From Craspedostauros australis (taxonomy: Eukaryota; Bacillariophyta; Bacillariophyceae; Mastogloiales; Achnanthaceae), in the NCBI GenBank assembly GCA_026770025.1, contig JAMXDE010000010.1:620001-684000 (forward strand): DNA of 64,000 bases. Reading direction: 5' to 3'. Shown one piece after another: positions 42,121-53,350 of the stretch (positions are counted from its first letter, which is position 1; every line of letters begins with the position of its first letter). A program made the translations under genes and the position numbers. The notes below the pieces were generated by a model, which saw only the letters and a program-made list of their open reading frames with translations, did no database searches and had not been told where the DNA came from.

Positions 42121-43010
42121 CTTGCTGTTACCGTTGCTGCTGCGTCTGATGCTGCTATCTTTGAGGGATGGTGGATTGGATTGTTGTTATGGTGGTCAGT
42201 CAATGCTGGTGTGTTGCAATCCTGGTTCGGTTGGATGTCCCAAGGGTGGCTCTTCTTGAGCTCTGCGCTCTGGACTCCGCGCTCCTCCGCGACCACAAAC
42301 GGGAAGATCCTTTCTTGTTCGGTTTTGTGTTCTCGTGTCGTTGGTTGCGTGTGTTGTGGCGAAGTTGGGAGAAATGCCACGGGAATCCGATTGGGCAGAT
42401 GTTCGCCCTCCGGCAAGAAGGGAGAAGAATGCGAAGAACAACGCGTGACAGACAGACGAGGACGAATCCGTTCTTCGTTGGACTCGTTTGATTGAAACGC
42501 AAGAGTTTTCATCGACCCGGAGGATTGAGCCGAGAACGAGCCAAAAAGTGTCGTTGCTTGATGATGGGAACAACCACATCATGTGATGGCACCAATGGAG
42601 CCAAAGAGGAAGATGGCCGTGTACAACTAACTACGAGAGACAGAGAGAGAGAGAGCGTGGAGATTGGTCTCTTCACCCTCATCCTTTCTCCAGAACACAC
42701 ACTCGCATCCGCACTGACAGAGGGGAACCTCGCCAGTTGATTGATTGCTACTCGTCCATTTCTCGTTGAGCGTAGATCACTATCAGAGTTCGTTCGACCG
42801 AGAGAGACAGAGAGAAGCACCAAACATAATACCCTCACAGGAATCAGCCTGGAGTCCTCGTTGCTTGCACATCCCAGTTCTGCCATACTCGTACGAGTAC
42901 AGGTGTTCGTGCTTCAACCACAATCGGACGCAAGTCCAGGAAGGCGCAGGCAGAAGGCGTGCCATACCTACCATACCAAACACACCAGGCACACGAGTAC
43001 AAACAGAGAG
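42121..43010. promoter_or_regulatory. Divergent intergenic region between DLST (-) and COX20-like (+)
   Basis: 890 bases between the two start codons. It contains a GAGAGA tract near 42640-42656 and a palindromic ACTCGTACGAGT near 42887-42898. No gene is recognised; a shared promoter is inferred from orientation. Confidence 0.4.
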
Positions 43011-44281
43011 ATGGTGTCAGAACAACAACAAGGACCGTCGTCAACGGTATTTGATGCCAATCCAGGGCCGTCGGGTCTGGTGAAAGGAACCCCCCGCGAG
43101 CCTTTGGAGACGGCGAAATGGACGAGGTACCTTCCGGAAACACTTGGCATCCGCGAAGCGGTCCGACAATCATCGTACCGTTGGTGCGTGCGTGAAGGGT
43201 AAGTTGGATGTTGGACCGCTACGAGTGTTATACACGCATCCTGGAAAATTCCACAATAGCATGCTGCGGACGGGTACGGTGTTGCCCGGACACGAACACT
43301 CCTACTGGTTATGGCGGATCCTGAGGGGATCCCATGCATTGTATGGATGGTCTCCGGCGAGACGCTGAGGTAACGACTTGACCCTCCGAATCCATTTTGC
43401 ACTCGCAACGCAACATAATGCAATGTCATCCCACTGTCTCGTTGCTTCATCGATTCAACTTACCCTCGCAATCCCGCCAACATCATCTTCATGACCATCA
43501 AATGCCATCATCACATGATATCCATCCCCATACGCACACTGTTCCACCAAATGGATGTACAATAACTTACGCTCGCAGAGGAATGTGGGGAATCGCAACA
43601 GCAACGGCAATGGGTCTGTAAGTTTTCGCTTGTCTTGCCGAGCGGCATTTGATCGCAATTGCGACTGTTATGTTGACGGAAAGCATGCGCGTGATTGTGG
43701 CTGCGATTGTGATTGTGATTGTGCGGGTGCAACTTGAAGGCTTGCGAGGAACAAGAGAAGAATGGTCCTCCATTGTCGCGCCGACATTCTTTCGCAAACA
43801 AAACAGCCATGATCTCACAATACCCTTGTTTTTGCTGGACCGGAACGCTTCTCGACTGGGCGACATTTATAACTACACAACACCCACACACTTTGTTGCG
43901 TCGCTCTGGGTGACTTTGCATGCGTTGGTTGTGAATAGGCATCGATTGCGAATGGGATCAAGACCGTTGGTGGCGGGCCATTTTTTCTTCGGCACTGTCA
44001 TGGTGGTCATGGTACCATCGTACTATTTTTGCTACAGAAGGAGAGAGCACAAGGAGCAGGTCATCGAAGCAATGATGAAGTACAACCGATTCGGGCATGC
44101 CGAAGAGATGCCACCAGAGCCGCCGTTGGAGGAGCATCCCTTCTGGGAGGAGGTGCCAGAGGGAGAGCAGGATCAGGGCCAGCACAATCGAGAGTTCAGA
44201 GGGATGATCAAGGAACGGAAAGACTGGCAGGAACCACAGAACCAATCGCTGGAAGATATCTTCGATGAAAAGAAACGTTAA
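43011..44281 (+). CDS. COX20-like cytochrome c oxidase assembly protein, three exons including a 39-nt exon
   Basis: The model is join(43011..43198,43579..43617,43939..44281), 189 residues. COX20 is an inner mitochondrial membrane chaperone for newly made COX2. Exon 1 ends REAVRQSSYRWCVREG, the 39-base exon supplies the first membrane segment (GMWGIATATAMG), and exon 3 starts LHRLRMGSRPLVAG. The second helix (HFFFGTVMVVMVPSYYFCY) and a basic/acidic tail follow. Two helices separated by a basic Arg-rich turn, followed by YRRREH, is the COX20/FAM36A layout. Donors GTAAGT at 43199 and 43618 and acceptors CGCAG (43578) and AATAG (43938) keep frame across all junctions. The C-terminal extension (about 90 residues, Glu/Pro-rich) is longer than in animals or fungi. 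Family assignment is by layout and short motifs only. Confidence 0.6.
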
Positions 44282-44780
44282 CCCTGTTCTGCTCTGCGAG
44301 TACTAGTAGCACAATATACAAGCGCAGGTTCGTTACAATGCATCGATGTTGCGTGACCTGTCCAGTGTCGGCGTCAGCATCGAATACGAGCGTTCATGGA
44401 ATAACACCCGAGTGCTGTGGACCTCCGTGGCAAGTGCGAGCGCGAGCGTATGTACGTAAGCGCCATGCTCGTGGTAAATCTTGCTGACACTTCCATAACG
44501 AAGCATTGCCAGTGTGTTGCTTACTTGCGCATGGTAAAATCTGAGTAGGATCACAGCAGAGGACGCTTCTAGAGTCTTAGAATTCGAGAGCGGTTTGAAT
44601 ACTCCAACGCGTATGCACCCGGATGTCTCCACTCGTACTCTACCAACTTCTACCCCAGAACTTGCCCACGGAACTCGCCGGAATGGACAGCACAAGAAGA
44701 GCTCGTCTTCCGACACGCTGCGTTCATGTTTCAGGAACTGAGTTACAGGGTGTATCGAACGGACGAAGCCAAGAATGGCC
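44282..44780. other. Convergent 3' intergenic region
   Basis: 499 bases between the stops of the COX20-like (+) and COX7A-like (-) genes. No gene or repeat is recognised. Confidence 0.6.
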
Positions 44781-45419
44781 TTAATCGATCTTTCCCTTTC
44801 CGGTGGCCAATCGCCACATTCCGATGGCGATGCGAGTGGTTCCAACGAAGCCGAGGAGGAAGCCAATACCAGCGACGAACTTGTCAGTTGGCTGCTTCAG
44901 CCAGGTTGGGTTCTTCTCTCCGAGTCGGACTCCTCCGGCGCACTGGATCTTCTTCATCTCATTGACCTGTGCATCGTTTCGGGTTGGCAGGAGAATGAAA
45001 TCCCGGGTGTCGGTAATCGTTCGTTGCCCATCCAGTGCAGTGCAGAGCAGTGCAGTGTGATGTTGACCCCGCCGGAGGAACGCGCGTGTTGTGGGAGGAG
45101 GAAAGAAAGCGAGCAATCGAACAAGCACACAGATATAGCAAGGCGGAGGAGACGCTTGGGAAGAGATGAGCGTGGAGATGTGAGGGTGTGAATTGGCAAG
45201 AATCTCGCTGTTCACAATAAAACCAACGAAGGCACAAGGACACAGAGTAATTCAAGCCAAGGCGACTGCAACGACAAACGAGAACGATGTTGCCGCTCTC
45301 CATGAACTGACCTTGTCTGGGTAGTTGGTGAGATAGTCAATGATGGTGCGGCGCTGGCCTCCGCGGGAAGCTTGGGCCAAGGCCCGTGTGGCAATCTGTC
45401 TTGAGGCTGCGAACGACAT
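44781..45419 (-). CDS. Small mitochondrial protein resembling cytochrome c oxidase subunit 7A, two exons
   Basis: The model is complement(join(44781..44966,45312..45419)), 97 residues. Exon 1 (36 codons) starts MSFAASRQIATRALAQASRG, a basic Ser/Ala presequence, and ends TNYPDK at GTCAGT. Exon 2 starts at an acceptor GCACAG and reads VNEMKK...RLGEKNPTWLKQPTDK. One membrane helix follows (VAGIGFLLGFVGTTRIAIGM), then WRLATGKGKID. A WLK-x-PTDK motif, one helix and a Tyr/Trp-x-x-ATGK end match COX7A-type subunits of complex IV. Both exons are phase 0. The gene is too short to stand out as an open frame, but splicing gives a compact, sensible protein. Convergent with the COX20-like gene. The family call is tentative; the gene itself is well supported. 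Confidence 0.65.
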
Positions 45420-47514
45420 TTCGTGGGCTGTGTGTGCAAATGTGCAAGGGCTTTGCGGTGCTTTCGATCGCTGATGATGCTGTGGGGAGCTGTCTTCGTC
45501 GCTGTTGTTGGTGTTGTTGGTGTTGTTCCTGTTGTCGTCAACGTTGCTCCGATCGCTACCTGCTGCGTACCCATCTTGTTGTCCAATCTCTCCAATTTCC
45601 GTCGCGATCTGGTCATGGTCGACTGTTCGTTTTTGTTGTTTGCTGTCGAAGGAAAATGTGTGCGTTCGGATTGGTCAATGGGTGTTCGCAATACCAGACT
45701 TCGAACAGTTGGATCACACTGATTCAAACCGAGCTCGAAATACCATCTCATCAGTATCATATCCCACAGGTTTAGTACTACATGTCACATGAGGCCCCAA
45801 GTGAGTGGACTTGCACTTTTTTATTGGCCTCCAAACCATACATAATATAATATGTTCCAGTGGAACTTGATCTCACGATGCATACATCCTGGAACACTTC
45901 ATGGAATGCACCTCTGACATATTTTGGGCCGTCGTTTGTATTGTCATCCACAGGGCTTGAGCGGCAATCGCTTGAGCGAAGAGGCAGGGTGACATGCGTA
46001 TATCTCTGCGGTGTGGCCATTCCTATGAATCATGTTTGGTGATGGTGCAAGATTGAGACACAAGGCTCTTGTGGACTTTGGGCCAATTTTTCGAGACAGT
46101 GATGTACCTGAGTAAGAACATCTGTCAGCATCTGTATGTGATAGTGTTGATGCTATGATGCTATACTGTGGGTAGGATGAGGATCGGAGATATTATGAGG
46201 GCAAGAGATGGATGGCTTTGCGTCTCCTCCTGTGTGAGGGCCTTGCGAACTGACTGTCCATTGTCAGGCCCATGGGTATGTCAACAACATCGTGTGCCAG
46301 GCACAATAACACCCGAAGCCTGTGTATCAGTTGGAGGTAGTCTGTCCCTTATTGAATTCCAACTATCTGCATAGAAAACTTGAACACTTGTGGCGGAAAG
46401 AGCTGAACTCGCCAGCAACACGAATTCAATGAAATCACACAATAACACCAACTGTGAGAGGTACACACTTAGTTTTCATGTGGGCCCTGGTAGGGAAAAT
46501 GTGTTCAAAAATAACCTGTGTCAGTTTATTGTCCATAATGTGGGCATTAGGCTCAGGTCGTCAAGGGATATTAGTACATTTATTTGTTCATACGACTCCA
46601 TCCGGTTGAGTTTCAGCCTTCACACATGCACAATGCCGCTTGAGGAGGGAGGACCACCGTTTCTGAGAAAGTGCTGCAAATCCAAAGCGAAACAAAGTCC
46701 AGGACAAAGCACCCAAACTCCCCTCGATTGGTCTTTGAGCGGGATGGCTTGCTCCAACCAGTGATGGATGTTGTGCCATTTGATTGGTTGGTAACGCCAG
46801 CCGCCCCAAGAGCAAGCCGCGCCCACCCCCTTTGTGAGTCTGAACTCTGATTCGCTTCCGTGGCTCGATGTGACAAGAGGATTCGTCTTCTCGTGTGGTG
46901 GCAGAAGAAAACTGAAATCGCGTGTTTTCGTGTGTGATGCAAACGCCTGCAAGTCAATGAAAGTATTCAGTGTTGAGGATTCTATTCTATCATTGGTCGC
47001 AATACACATGGCACACCTGAAGCGCCAAAACCGATCCGTTAGGTAACGGTGCGCCACAATAATGTGAGTCAATGACAAAAAAGTCAAGCGGAGCTGCCTC
47101 CAGGTCTCCATGCGTGAAACATTCACGGAAGCGCTGGTCCTTCCGCTCGGATCCACACCAGAGCCAAGCTGGAAGGTGCACCAAGAGGCGACCACAGACG
47201 GAATCCAACCACGACAACACACACATCTCACCAAACCAAACGGAGTGATTGCGCTTGACTTCTTGCCGCAACGCACCCGCAGAACAATGCAGCAATCAGA
47301 ACAGAAGGACTCGATTCGAATCTGACCGCAAGAGATTATAATTAAGCACGATCGGGAGAAGCAATAGCACTGGCAGCCGCAACAACGACAACGACAGCAA
47401 CAGCACATCGCAGAACGACGAAACGGCAAACAAGAAACAAGAAACAAGAAACAAACAACAACATCAGAGCACAAACCAAGCAAGAAACAAGCGATAGCAA
47501 AACTGCATCCGACC
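45420..47514. other. 2.1-kb intergenic region, no gene recognised
   Basis: It holds the COX7A-like promoter side and the upstream region of the LRR gene. 45798-45820 resembles the outer TIR of the element at 25572. Near 45852-45868 a short inverted motif (GTTCCAGTGGAAC) is seen. A long minus frame at 46620-47537 is a Cys-rich read of antisense CAACAG repeats, not a gene. 47380-47470 is CAACAA/AAACAAG-rich, as in a 5' UTR. Confidence 0.5.
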
Positions 47515-49349
47515 ATGATCGATTCGAACGACGTCAACGATCTCCAGCTGGAGGATGTGGCCGACTACAGCGCCGACTACGCCACCAAGGACTTCCCCGA
47601 GGGCGATGACAACCTGCACAACCAGGACAACCTCGGCAGCGGCAAGGTGCACTACCGCCGCAACCGGATCATGGCCTTGCTGAGAGCGAACAAGTGGTTC
47701 CTCCTGCTCGTCGGCATCCTTCTCGGAGTCCTGATCATCGTCGTCAGCGTTGCAGGCGGAGGCTCCAAGAAATCGTCCTCCTCCAAGGCACCGGCTGCCA
47801 CAGAAAGAGCACCAGTCACACAGCCGCCGATCGTCGTCGACCCCGCCACCCTCGACGAGGTGGTGCTGGACGAATTGCTCGTCAAGCTCCTCGCTATCTA
47901 CGAAGACAACGACATGCCCAATGACGCTGTGAAGGACGATTCCACGGGCACCACACCGCAGAAGCTCGCTTACTGGTGGCTCGCCTCCGACAAGACGTGG
48001 GACAGCCTCTCCACCAAGGACCTCACGCAACGGTACGCCCTCGCCACATTCTACTACGCCACCAACTACAAGGAGAACGCCATGATAGGCGAAGGCGACG
48101 ACGGCTTCGCTCCGTGGACGGATGCCTACCTCTGGCTGTCTGAGGAGCACACCTGCGAGTGGAAGGGCATCGAATGCGCCGGCAACAAGGAGGTGACCAA
48201 AATCAAGCTGGAGGAGAACGGCCTCACCGGATCCCTGCCGATCGAGCTGTCCCTCGTCGGCAAGAGCATCGTCGAGCTCGACCTCACCTCCAACTTCATC
48301 CACATGCAGCACTCCATGTACGACGTCTTCGAGACCTTCGTCAACCTCGAGATCTTCTTCATGGACGACAACTTCCTGCAAACCTTCAACAACGGCCTCC
48401 CGTGGCAGTTCCGCAAGCTCACCAGCCTCATCAAGGTTCGCTTGAGCTACAACCTGCTGGAAGGCGACCTCACCAAGGCCAACGAAGTCTTCAAGGCATG
48501 GAAGAACCTTGAGCATCTCGAGATCGAATCGAACTACTTCGAGGGAGACATGCCCCCAGCCATCGTCGAGATGACCAACCTCGTCTACCTGTACATGCGA
48601 CGCAACGACATGACCATCAATCTCGACTTTTTGAAGGCAGGCACCTTGGTCAATCTCTGTAAGTGCCCATTCACTCTCGCATGTCAGGAATTGACTGAGA
48701 TTTTTGCATCGTGGCCGTCATGCTTGTCTTCATTCGCAGTCGACATGGAATTGCCTTTGCTGCGCTCTATCTCTGTCTCTGATTGACTGCTTTCTCTTTT
48801 TCCTCGCATCATTCGGGCCTCCCTAACCCATCTCGTCTTGCTCTTCTCCAATCTGCTCCAATTTGCTCGATTCAACAACATTCGATTTTGCTTTCATCAC
48901 TGTTGCCGTTGCCGTCGATCTCAATTTTTGGTGCTCGACTCAACTCCGCTGTCGTCGTTTTTCTTTTGCATGCAGTCGCTGTGTGGCTCGACAACAACAA
49001 GATCTCTGGTCAGATCCCAACCGAGATTGGAACCATCGGAACGCTTGCTTCCCTTTCCATCACCAACTCCACAACCCTCGGAGGACCAATCCCGACTGAG
49101 ATGGGCAACCTCTCCGAGCTGCGCCGTGTCTGGCTCTTCATGAACAAGCTCACGGGAAAGATTCCAGCTGAGATGGAGAACCTGAGCGAGCTTGAAGTTT
49201 TCGAAGTCTACGGCAACAACCTTTCAGGGAGCATGCCCCAAGGCATCTGCGATAACGTGCGCGGATCTGGATATGATAGGCTCGCACTCACCAGCGACTG
49301 CAAGGCGAAGGTGCAGTGTTCGCTCAACTGCTGTACCGACTGCTTCTAG
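47515..49349 (+). CDS. Single-pass membrane LRR protein (diatom LRR-receptor-like), two exons
   Basis: The model is join(47515..48658,48976..49349), 505 residues. The acidic N-terminus (1-50) is followed by one membrane helix (WFLLLVGILLGVLIIVVSV, about 62-80), giving a likely signal-anchor topology. A Ser/Lys/Pro spacer and an LRR N-cap-like region (TDAYLWLSEEHTCEWKGIEC) come next. Leucine-rich repeats follow (ENGLTGSLPIELS; ISGQIPTEIG; LGGPIPTEMGNLSEL; LTGKIPAEMENLSEL), and the tail is Cys-rich (QCSLNCCTDCF). The intron (GTAAGT at 48659, TGCAG ending 48975) is phase 1, after VNL, between repeats. No kinase domain is present, so signalling would need a partner. Diatoms have many such proteins; the ligand is unknown. 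The second LRR gene at 55036 has the same layout. Confidence 0.88.
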
Positions 49350-49963
49350 AGAGAGAGACATAGAGGATGGCAAAGCTTGTAGTGCTCACAGTAAGGCATA
49401 CCAACGGGTACCCTCCGTGAGTGCGACTAGCGCAGACAATCGACAGCACCTTTTGGGAAACGACACATCACTTGCGCGATGTGATTCAATGATGACTGCT
49501 CCACGAGTATCTACACATACCTACTTACTATTTGACTCGCGCACACACACGAACATACGCACGCATGTGCACATCATATATATAATAAGTACCTGTATTA
49601 GATGGACAACAATACCATTAACCTCCCGTCCCCTGATCATTTTCGTTTCTGCCAAAGGAAGCTGTTGGCCTGCAGTACTCGTAGAATGGTACCAGCGCTG
49701 AGAGCAGCGTCGAGCAGTACTCCAGTAGTGGTAGTGCATCCGTAGCGGAGCAGGTTGGTAGGTTCCACACGCGCATGCGAGTACAGACCACGAAGATTTT
49801 GCCGTGAGATCCTGTCCTCCGAAGATTTTTGGCCTGTTTGCCAGATCTGGGCTTCCACCCAGCGAAACTTGTCATAGCACCATCATCAACATCATCATCA
49901 TCATCATCATCAACAGAGCCACCACTGTCGACGGGAGCGACAAGAGATATCAGGAGCATCAGC
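49350..49963. other. Intergenic region upstream of the PPR gene
   Basis: It starts with a GAGAGA run next to the LRR stop and ends with an ATC microsatellite in the likely PPR 5' UTR. No gene is seen. Confidence 0.55.
49881..49913. repeat. (CAT/ATC)n trinucleotide microsatellite
   Basis: About ten ATC units with one CAAC interruption, 50 bases upstream of the PPR start codon. Confidence 0.9.
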
Positions 49964-51880
49964 ATGAGGAAGGCATTGCCGCAAATTCGAAGACCTCGTG
50001 CATTTTCTTCGTGGCAGCAACGATTGGCATGGCAGCGGAGGATACCCAAGCCATCAATGTTGGACTGCGCGCATGCAGGTTCCCAGGAACGCGCTTGCAT
50101 GAGCGATCCACGCGCTCTACTCAGCGATCCACTCAACGCTCCACTCAACCGCAGCCTCCAGCTGCACTGCAATTCGCTTCGGCCATTCACGACGCAGCAA
50201 CGCCCATCTCGATGGGAGGCAGAAGAGGCTTCTCTCAATGCGCTCATGGAGAGCATCCGGAATGATCCGTCCATAACCGACGACTACATGGAACAGGTGA
50301 AGGCACAGCTGGAGCACTACCATGCGGAACCGCAGAAGATGGAGCAGATCGTGCAAACGCTGTTCAATATCCTGAAGGAACGTGGCATGGTTGGTCAAAA
50401 GGACGTCGAGGATCGTCTGTTGGCCTTCTTCCATGCCGCCGCGCAGAGTTGGCTTGATTTTGCTCCGCCGAGCGCCAAGCGAGCGCAAGGTGTACTGGAC
50501 TTCATGGAACGAAATGGCTTAAGACCGACGTTGCAAACCTACAATCTTGTCTTGGAATCATGGGCATCTGTTCCAAATGCAGAACAGGCGCATCGGTTAT
50601 TTCAACAGCAAATGGAAGAACGGGATGTGGAGAGCTATGAACATGTGCTACTTGCATGGGCGTCATCCAAGTCTTCCTTGGCCCTCACAAAGGCAGAGGA
50701 GATATTGAAAGGGATGAGACGAATACGTACCAGCAATATCGACAGCAACAAAAACGGAAAAGACGAAAAGAATCGCCTCATTGTTGCGTCACCGTTGTGC
50801 TATCTCAACGTACTTAGATGTTGGGAAAGGTCAGGCAACGCCAAAGACGCCCCACGCCGGTCCTTAGACTTGCTGCGATACATCAAGAAATCGTTTGATG
50901 GCGTAGATGCTGAGCGCACGCATGCTGAACCTACCGATCTTGCCATCGTCCAGGAGGCATTCTCCAGTACATTACGGATCCACCGCAAGCACGATGGCGT
51001 TCATCGGATGGAGGAATTGCTGCTGGAATTTCAAAAGTGGTGCAAACACCGCGATCGACCAATTCCTCTCGTGGAGGCAATGTACGTGGCAGTCTTCTCG
51101 GCCTGGTCCGATTCGAAGGCGTCGCGACGAGCATTGAGAGCCGAGAAGCTCCTCAACGCAATACTGGCGGAGGGATGGGAGCCGCAGCCGAGCGCCGTGA
51201 GCTACACCGCAGTGCTGCACTGCTGGGCGAATTCGACCAAGGCCGGGTCGGCAAAGCGGGCGGAGCAGCTCCTTCATCGGATGAGTGCCGAGCACCATGT
51301 CCAGCCCAACCTCCTATCATTCACGTGTGTCATGTCCGCATGGGGAAAGTCATCCGATGATCAGGCGCTGTCTCGTGTTGAGGATCTGTTTGATGAGATA
51401 CAGTCCAAGCACGGCATCCAGCCTGACCGCTTCGTGTTCGCGACCCTGATATCGGCATGGGGACGCAGCAACCACCCGGAGGCAGCTGATAAGGCGGACG
51501 CGTACTTGCAGCAGTCGAAAACGATCCACGCCGAAGCCATCGCAAGCGATAGCAAGCACGCCGCGACATACGAGCCTAGCGTCGTCGAGTACACTGCGAC
51601 GATCCAGGCATGGTCCCGTTGCGCCAAGCATCATCCGAAACGATCGGCGTACGCTGTGGAACGTGTGGACGCACTGTTGCAGGAAATGCTAAACAGCGGC
51701 CGTCACGACTGTCGACCCAATACGCTCACATTCGCAGCAATCCTCAAGACACTCTCGAATGCGACGGGTATTGCCGATAAGAGGGAGCGTGCGGAGCACA
51801 TCCTCATGACGATGGAACGGATCGGTGCCAAGCGATCAACTTACATCGACGGCATTGCAGGAAAGTGCATGGGCAGCTGA
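49964..51880 (+). CDS. Pentatricopeptide repeat (PPR) protein, probably mitochondrial
   Basis: 638 residues from ATG 49964 (MRKALPQIRRPRAFSSW). The frame continues upstream without an ATG, so this is the first possible start. The Arg/Ser/Trp-rich N-terminus without acidic residues suggests a mitochondrial presequence. From about residue 175 to the end, degenerate 35-residue helical pairs carry PPR-type spacing: TYNLVLESWASV, SYTAVLHCWANS, SFTCVMSAWGKS, FVFATLISAWGRS, EYTATIQAWSRC and TFAAILKTLSN. The W in the first helix and 'AE-LL--M' or 'VE-LF-EI' in the second recur. PPR proteins bind organelle RNA in a sequence-specific way and act in processing, stability or translation. No endonuclease, DYW or SMR domain is seen. 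The RNA target is unknown. Single exon. Confidence 0.88.
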   Translation: MRKALPQIRRPRAFSSWQQRLAWQRRIPKPSMLDCAHAGSQERACMSDPRALLSDPLNAPLNRSLQLHCNSLRPFTTQQRPSRWEAEEASLNALMESIRNDPSITDDYMEQVKAQLEHYHAEPQKMEQIVQTLFNILKERGMVGQKDVEDRLLAFFHAAAQSWLDFAPPSAKRAQGVLDFMERNGLRPTLQTYNLVLESWASVPNAEQAHRLFQQQMEERDVESYEHVLLAWASSKSSLALTKAEEILKGMRRIRTSNIDSNKNGKDEKNRLIVASPLCYLNVLRCWERSGNAKDAPRRSLDLLRYIKKSFDGVDAERTHAEPTDLAIVQEAFSSTLRIHRKHDGVHRMEELLLEFQKWCKHRDRPIPLVEAMYVAVFSAWSDSKASRRALRAEKLLNAILAEGWEPQPSAVSYTAVLHCWANSTKAGSAKRAEQLLHRMSAEHHVQPNLLSFTCVMSAWGKSSDDQALSRVEDLFDEIQSKHGIQPDRFVFATLISAWGRSNHPEAADKADAYLQQSKTIHAEAIASDSKHAATYEPSVVEYTATIQAWSRCAKHHPKRSAYAVERVDALLQEMLNSGRHDCRPNTLTFAAILKTLSNATGIADKRERAEHILMTMERIGAKRSTYIDGIAGKCMGS

Positions 51881-52249
51881 TAAATGCGCTGTTGGAAGAG
51901 ACGGAGGCACGTTGAAGCATACTAAACGCACTCTCTAGCATACTCTGGTACTCTCTGCAGTTTATGACAATGGAGTCTCCCTTTGTTGTTGACTCAAGAT
52001 GCAGGTTGTGAATGGAGAACAGTGAAGTCTCTACAAGTACGAGTATGCTTGGAGTTAGCATGACCGATGGATGGATGAAATGGATGGATCGTGCTGCATT
52101 CTCAGTCGCTGTAGAGCTGTCGAGGCGTGTTTGTGTGGTACGGGCGCGCTTGTGGATTTGCGGGGCACGCTGTTCGGTATAGCAAAGTAGAGTACTCTAT
52201 TACTATTATGTATAAATGTGCCGTAGGTGGGATCAACTGTCAACGAGAC
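51881..52249. other. Convergent 3' intergenic region
   Basis: 369 bases between the PPR stop (+) and the transporter stop (-). Nothing beyond 3' UTR-like sequence was seen. Confidence 0.6.
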
Positions 52250-53350
52250 TTAACGATGACGGGTGGTTGCATCGTTGCTGGAGGGAGCCATCAGTGGGAT
52301 GTCAATATCGCCTTCCTTGTCGGGCTCGTCTGTGGTGCCTTCAGTCTTCGCATCTCCCGCTTCGACATCGTCAGGTGAGGTGGTCGACTTCTTCTCCATC
52401 TTTTCCAGCACGGAAACGTACGAATACCTTCCGGAACCCATGAGCACGACGACGATGCCAAGTCCATTGAGCGTGGAAATCGGTGTGGAGAAGATGATCG
52501 TGGAGAGAGCGATCATGAGGACCTGCTTGACGTTTGCTGCGATGCAAAGAGTCAGCGGCGAGGTCAGCTTGTTGGCCATCAAAGAGCATATGTTCAGCGA
52601 GAACGAGAAGAGGCCGCTCATGAGCACCACCATGAGCGGGTATGGGTCAGTGTAGAGCTCTGGTCGGCCGAGGATCGAGGAGACTTCTCCGGTAGCAAAA
52701 CTGAGAACGATGCACTGGACCATCGCGAGCGGCGCCATGTGCCCGAGCAAGTCGACAGGATGCAGCTTGAGCGCTCCCGTGAGCATCTGTCCAGATGCCA
52801 CGACCTTGAGGGCCGCCAGCACGACGCAAGCCACCGTGTAGAAGAAACCGAGCGCTGTGTATGTCATGTCTCCGAAGCAGGCCATCGCCACGCCCATAAC
52901 GACGGGAACCACCGCCATGATTCGCTTGGGTGAGATGTTGGTGCCCAGGCAAAGACCCATCGCGATCGTGATGGCCGGGACGAGAGAACGCATGACTTGG
53001 TTGAAGTTGACGGAGACATGGCGAAGCGAAACATTTCCGATGGCGATGTTGAGGGAGAAGATGACAGAGAACCAGAGGATGTACTTCTTGCCGACGGAGT
53101 CGAGATCCTTGCGGACGATGGTTCCGAGCAGCTGCTGGAAGATCCCGGACTGCCCCCTGACGGCGTCATTTCGCAAGGACCAAAACACAATCTGACTGCC
53201 GATGGAGTTGCACACCATGTGCACGAAGGAGAGGAAGTATGGGTAGTGGAAGTCTACCGTCGCGAATGCTGCCTTGTTGAGAAGCGTGACGCCGATGTTG
53301 TTGAGGGTCCACAACAGCAGCCACACGCTGTGGTGTTCCAACGAAGGCAT
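52250..53350 (-). CDS. Drug/metabolite-superfamily transporter, TPT / nucleotide-sugar type
   Basis: 366 residues from ATG 53350 to TAA, intronless. About ten hydrophobic segments are visible, starting [20 protein letters not shown]. That N-terminal Lys plus the later [20 protein letters not shown] and the [14 protein letters not shown] region match the TPT/SLC35 group, including the Lys in [14 protein letters not shown]. The last helices are [18 protein letters not shown] and [23 protein letters not shown], again family-typical. The C-terminus (about 320-366) is acidic and hydrophilic, on the cytosolic side if topology is usual. There is no plastid-type presequence, so a Golgi/ER or endomembrane location is more likely than the inner plastid envelope. 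The substrate (nucleotide sugar or sugar phosphate) cannot be told from sequence alone. Confidence 0.85.
   Translation of the reverse strand: MPSLEHHSVWLLLWTLNNIGVTLLNKAAFATVDFHYPYFLSFVHMVCNSIGSQIVFWSLRNDAVRGQSGIFQQLLGTIVRKDLDSVGKKYILWFSVIFSLNIAIGNVSLRHVSVNFNQVMRSLVPAITIAMGLCLGTNISPKRIMAVVPVVMGVAMACFGDMTYTALGFFYTVACVVLAALKVVASGQMLTGALKLHPVDLLGHMAPLAMVQCIVLSFATGEVSSILGRPELYTDPYPLMVVLMSGLFSFSLNICSLMANKLTSPLTLCIAANVKQVLMIALSTIIFSTPISTLNGLGIVVVLMGSGRYSYVSVLEKMEKKSTTSPDDVEAGDAKTEGTTDEPDKEGDIDIPLMAPSSNDATTRHR

Noticed and set aside
46620-47537. 305-residue minus-strand frame, Cys-rich
   Set aside because: It translates antisense CAACAG-type repeats upstream of the LRR gene; composition only.
47464-48516. 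350-residue minus-strand frame opposite the first LRR gene
   Set aside because: An antisense shadow of LRR coding sequence; no domain.
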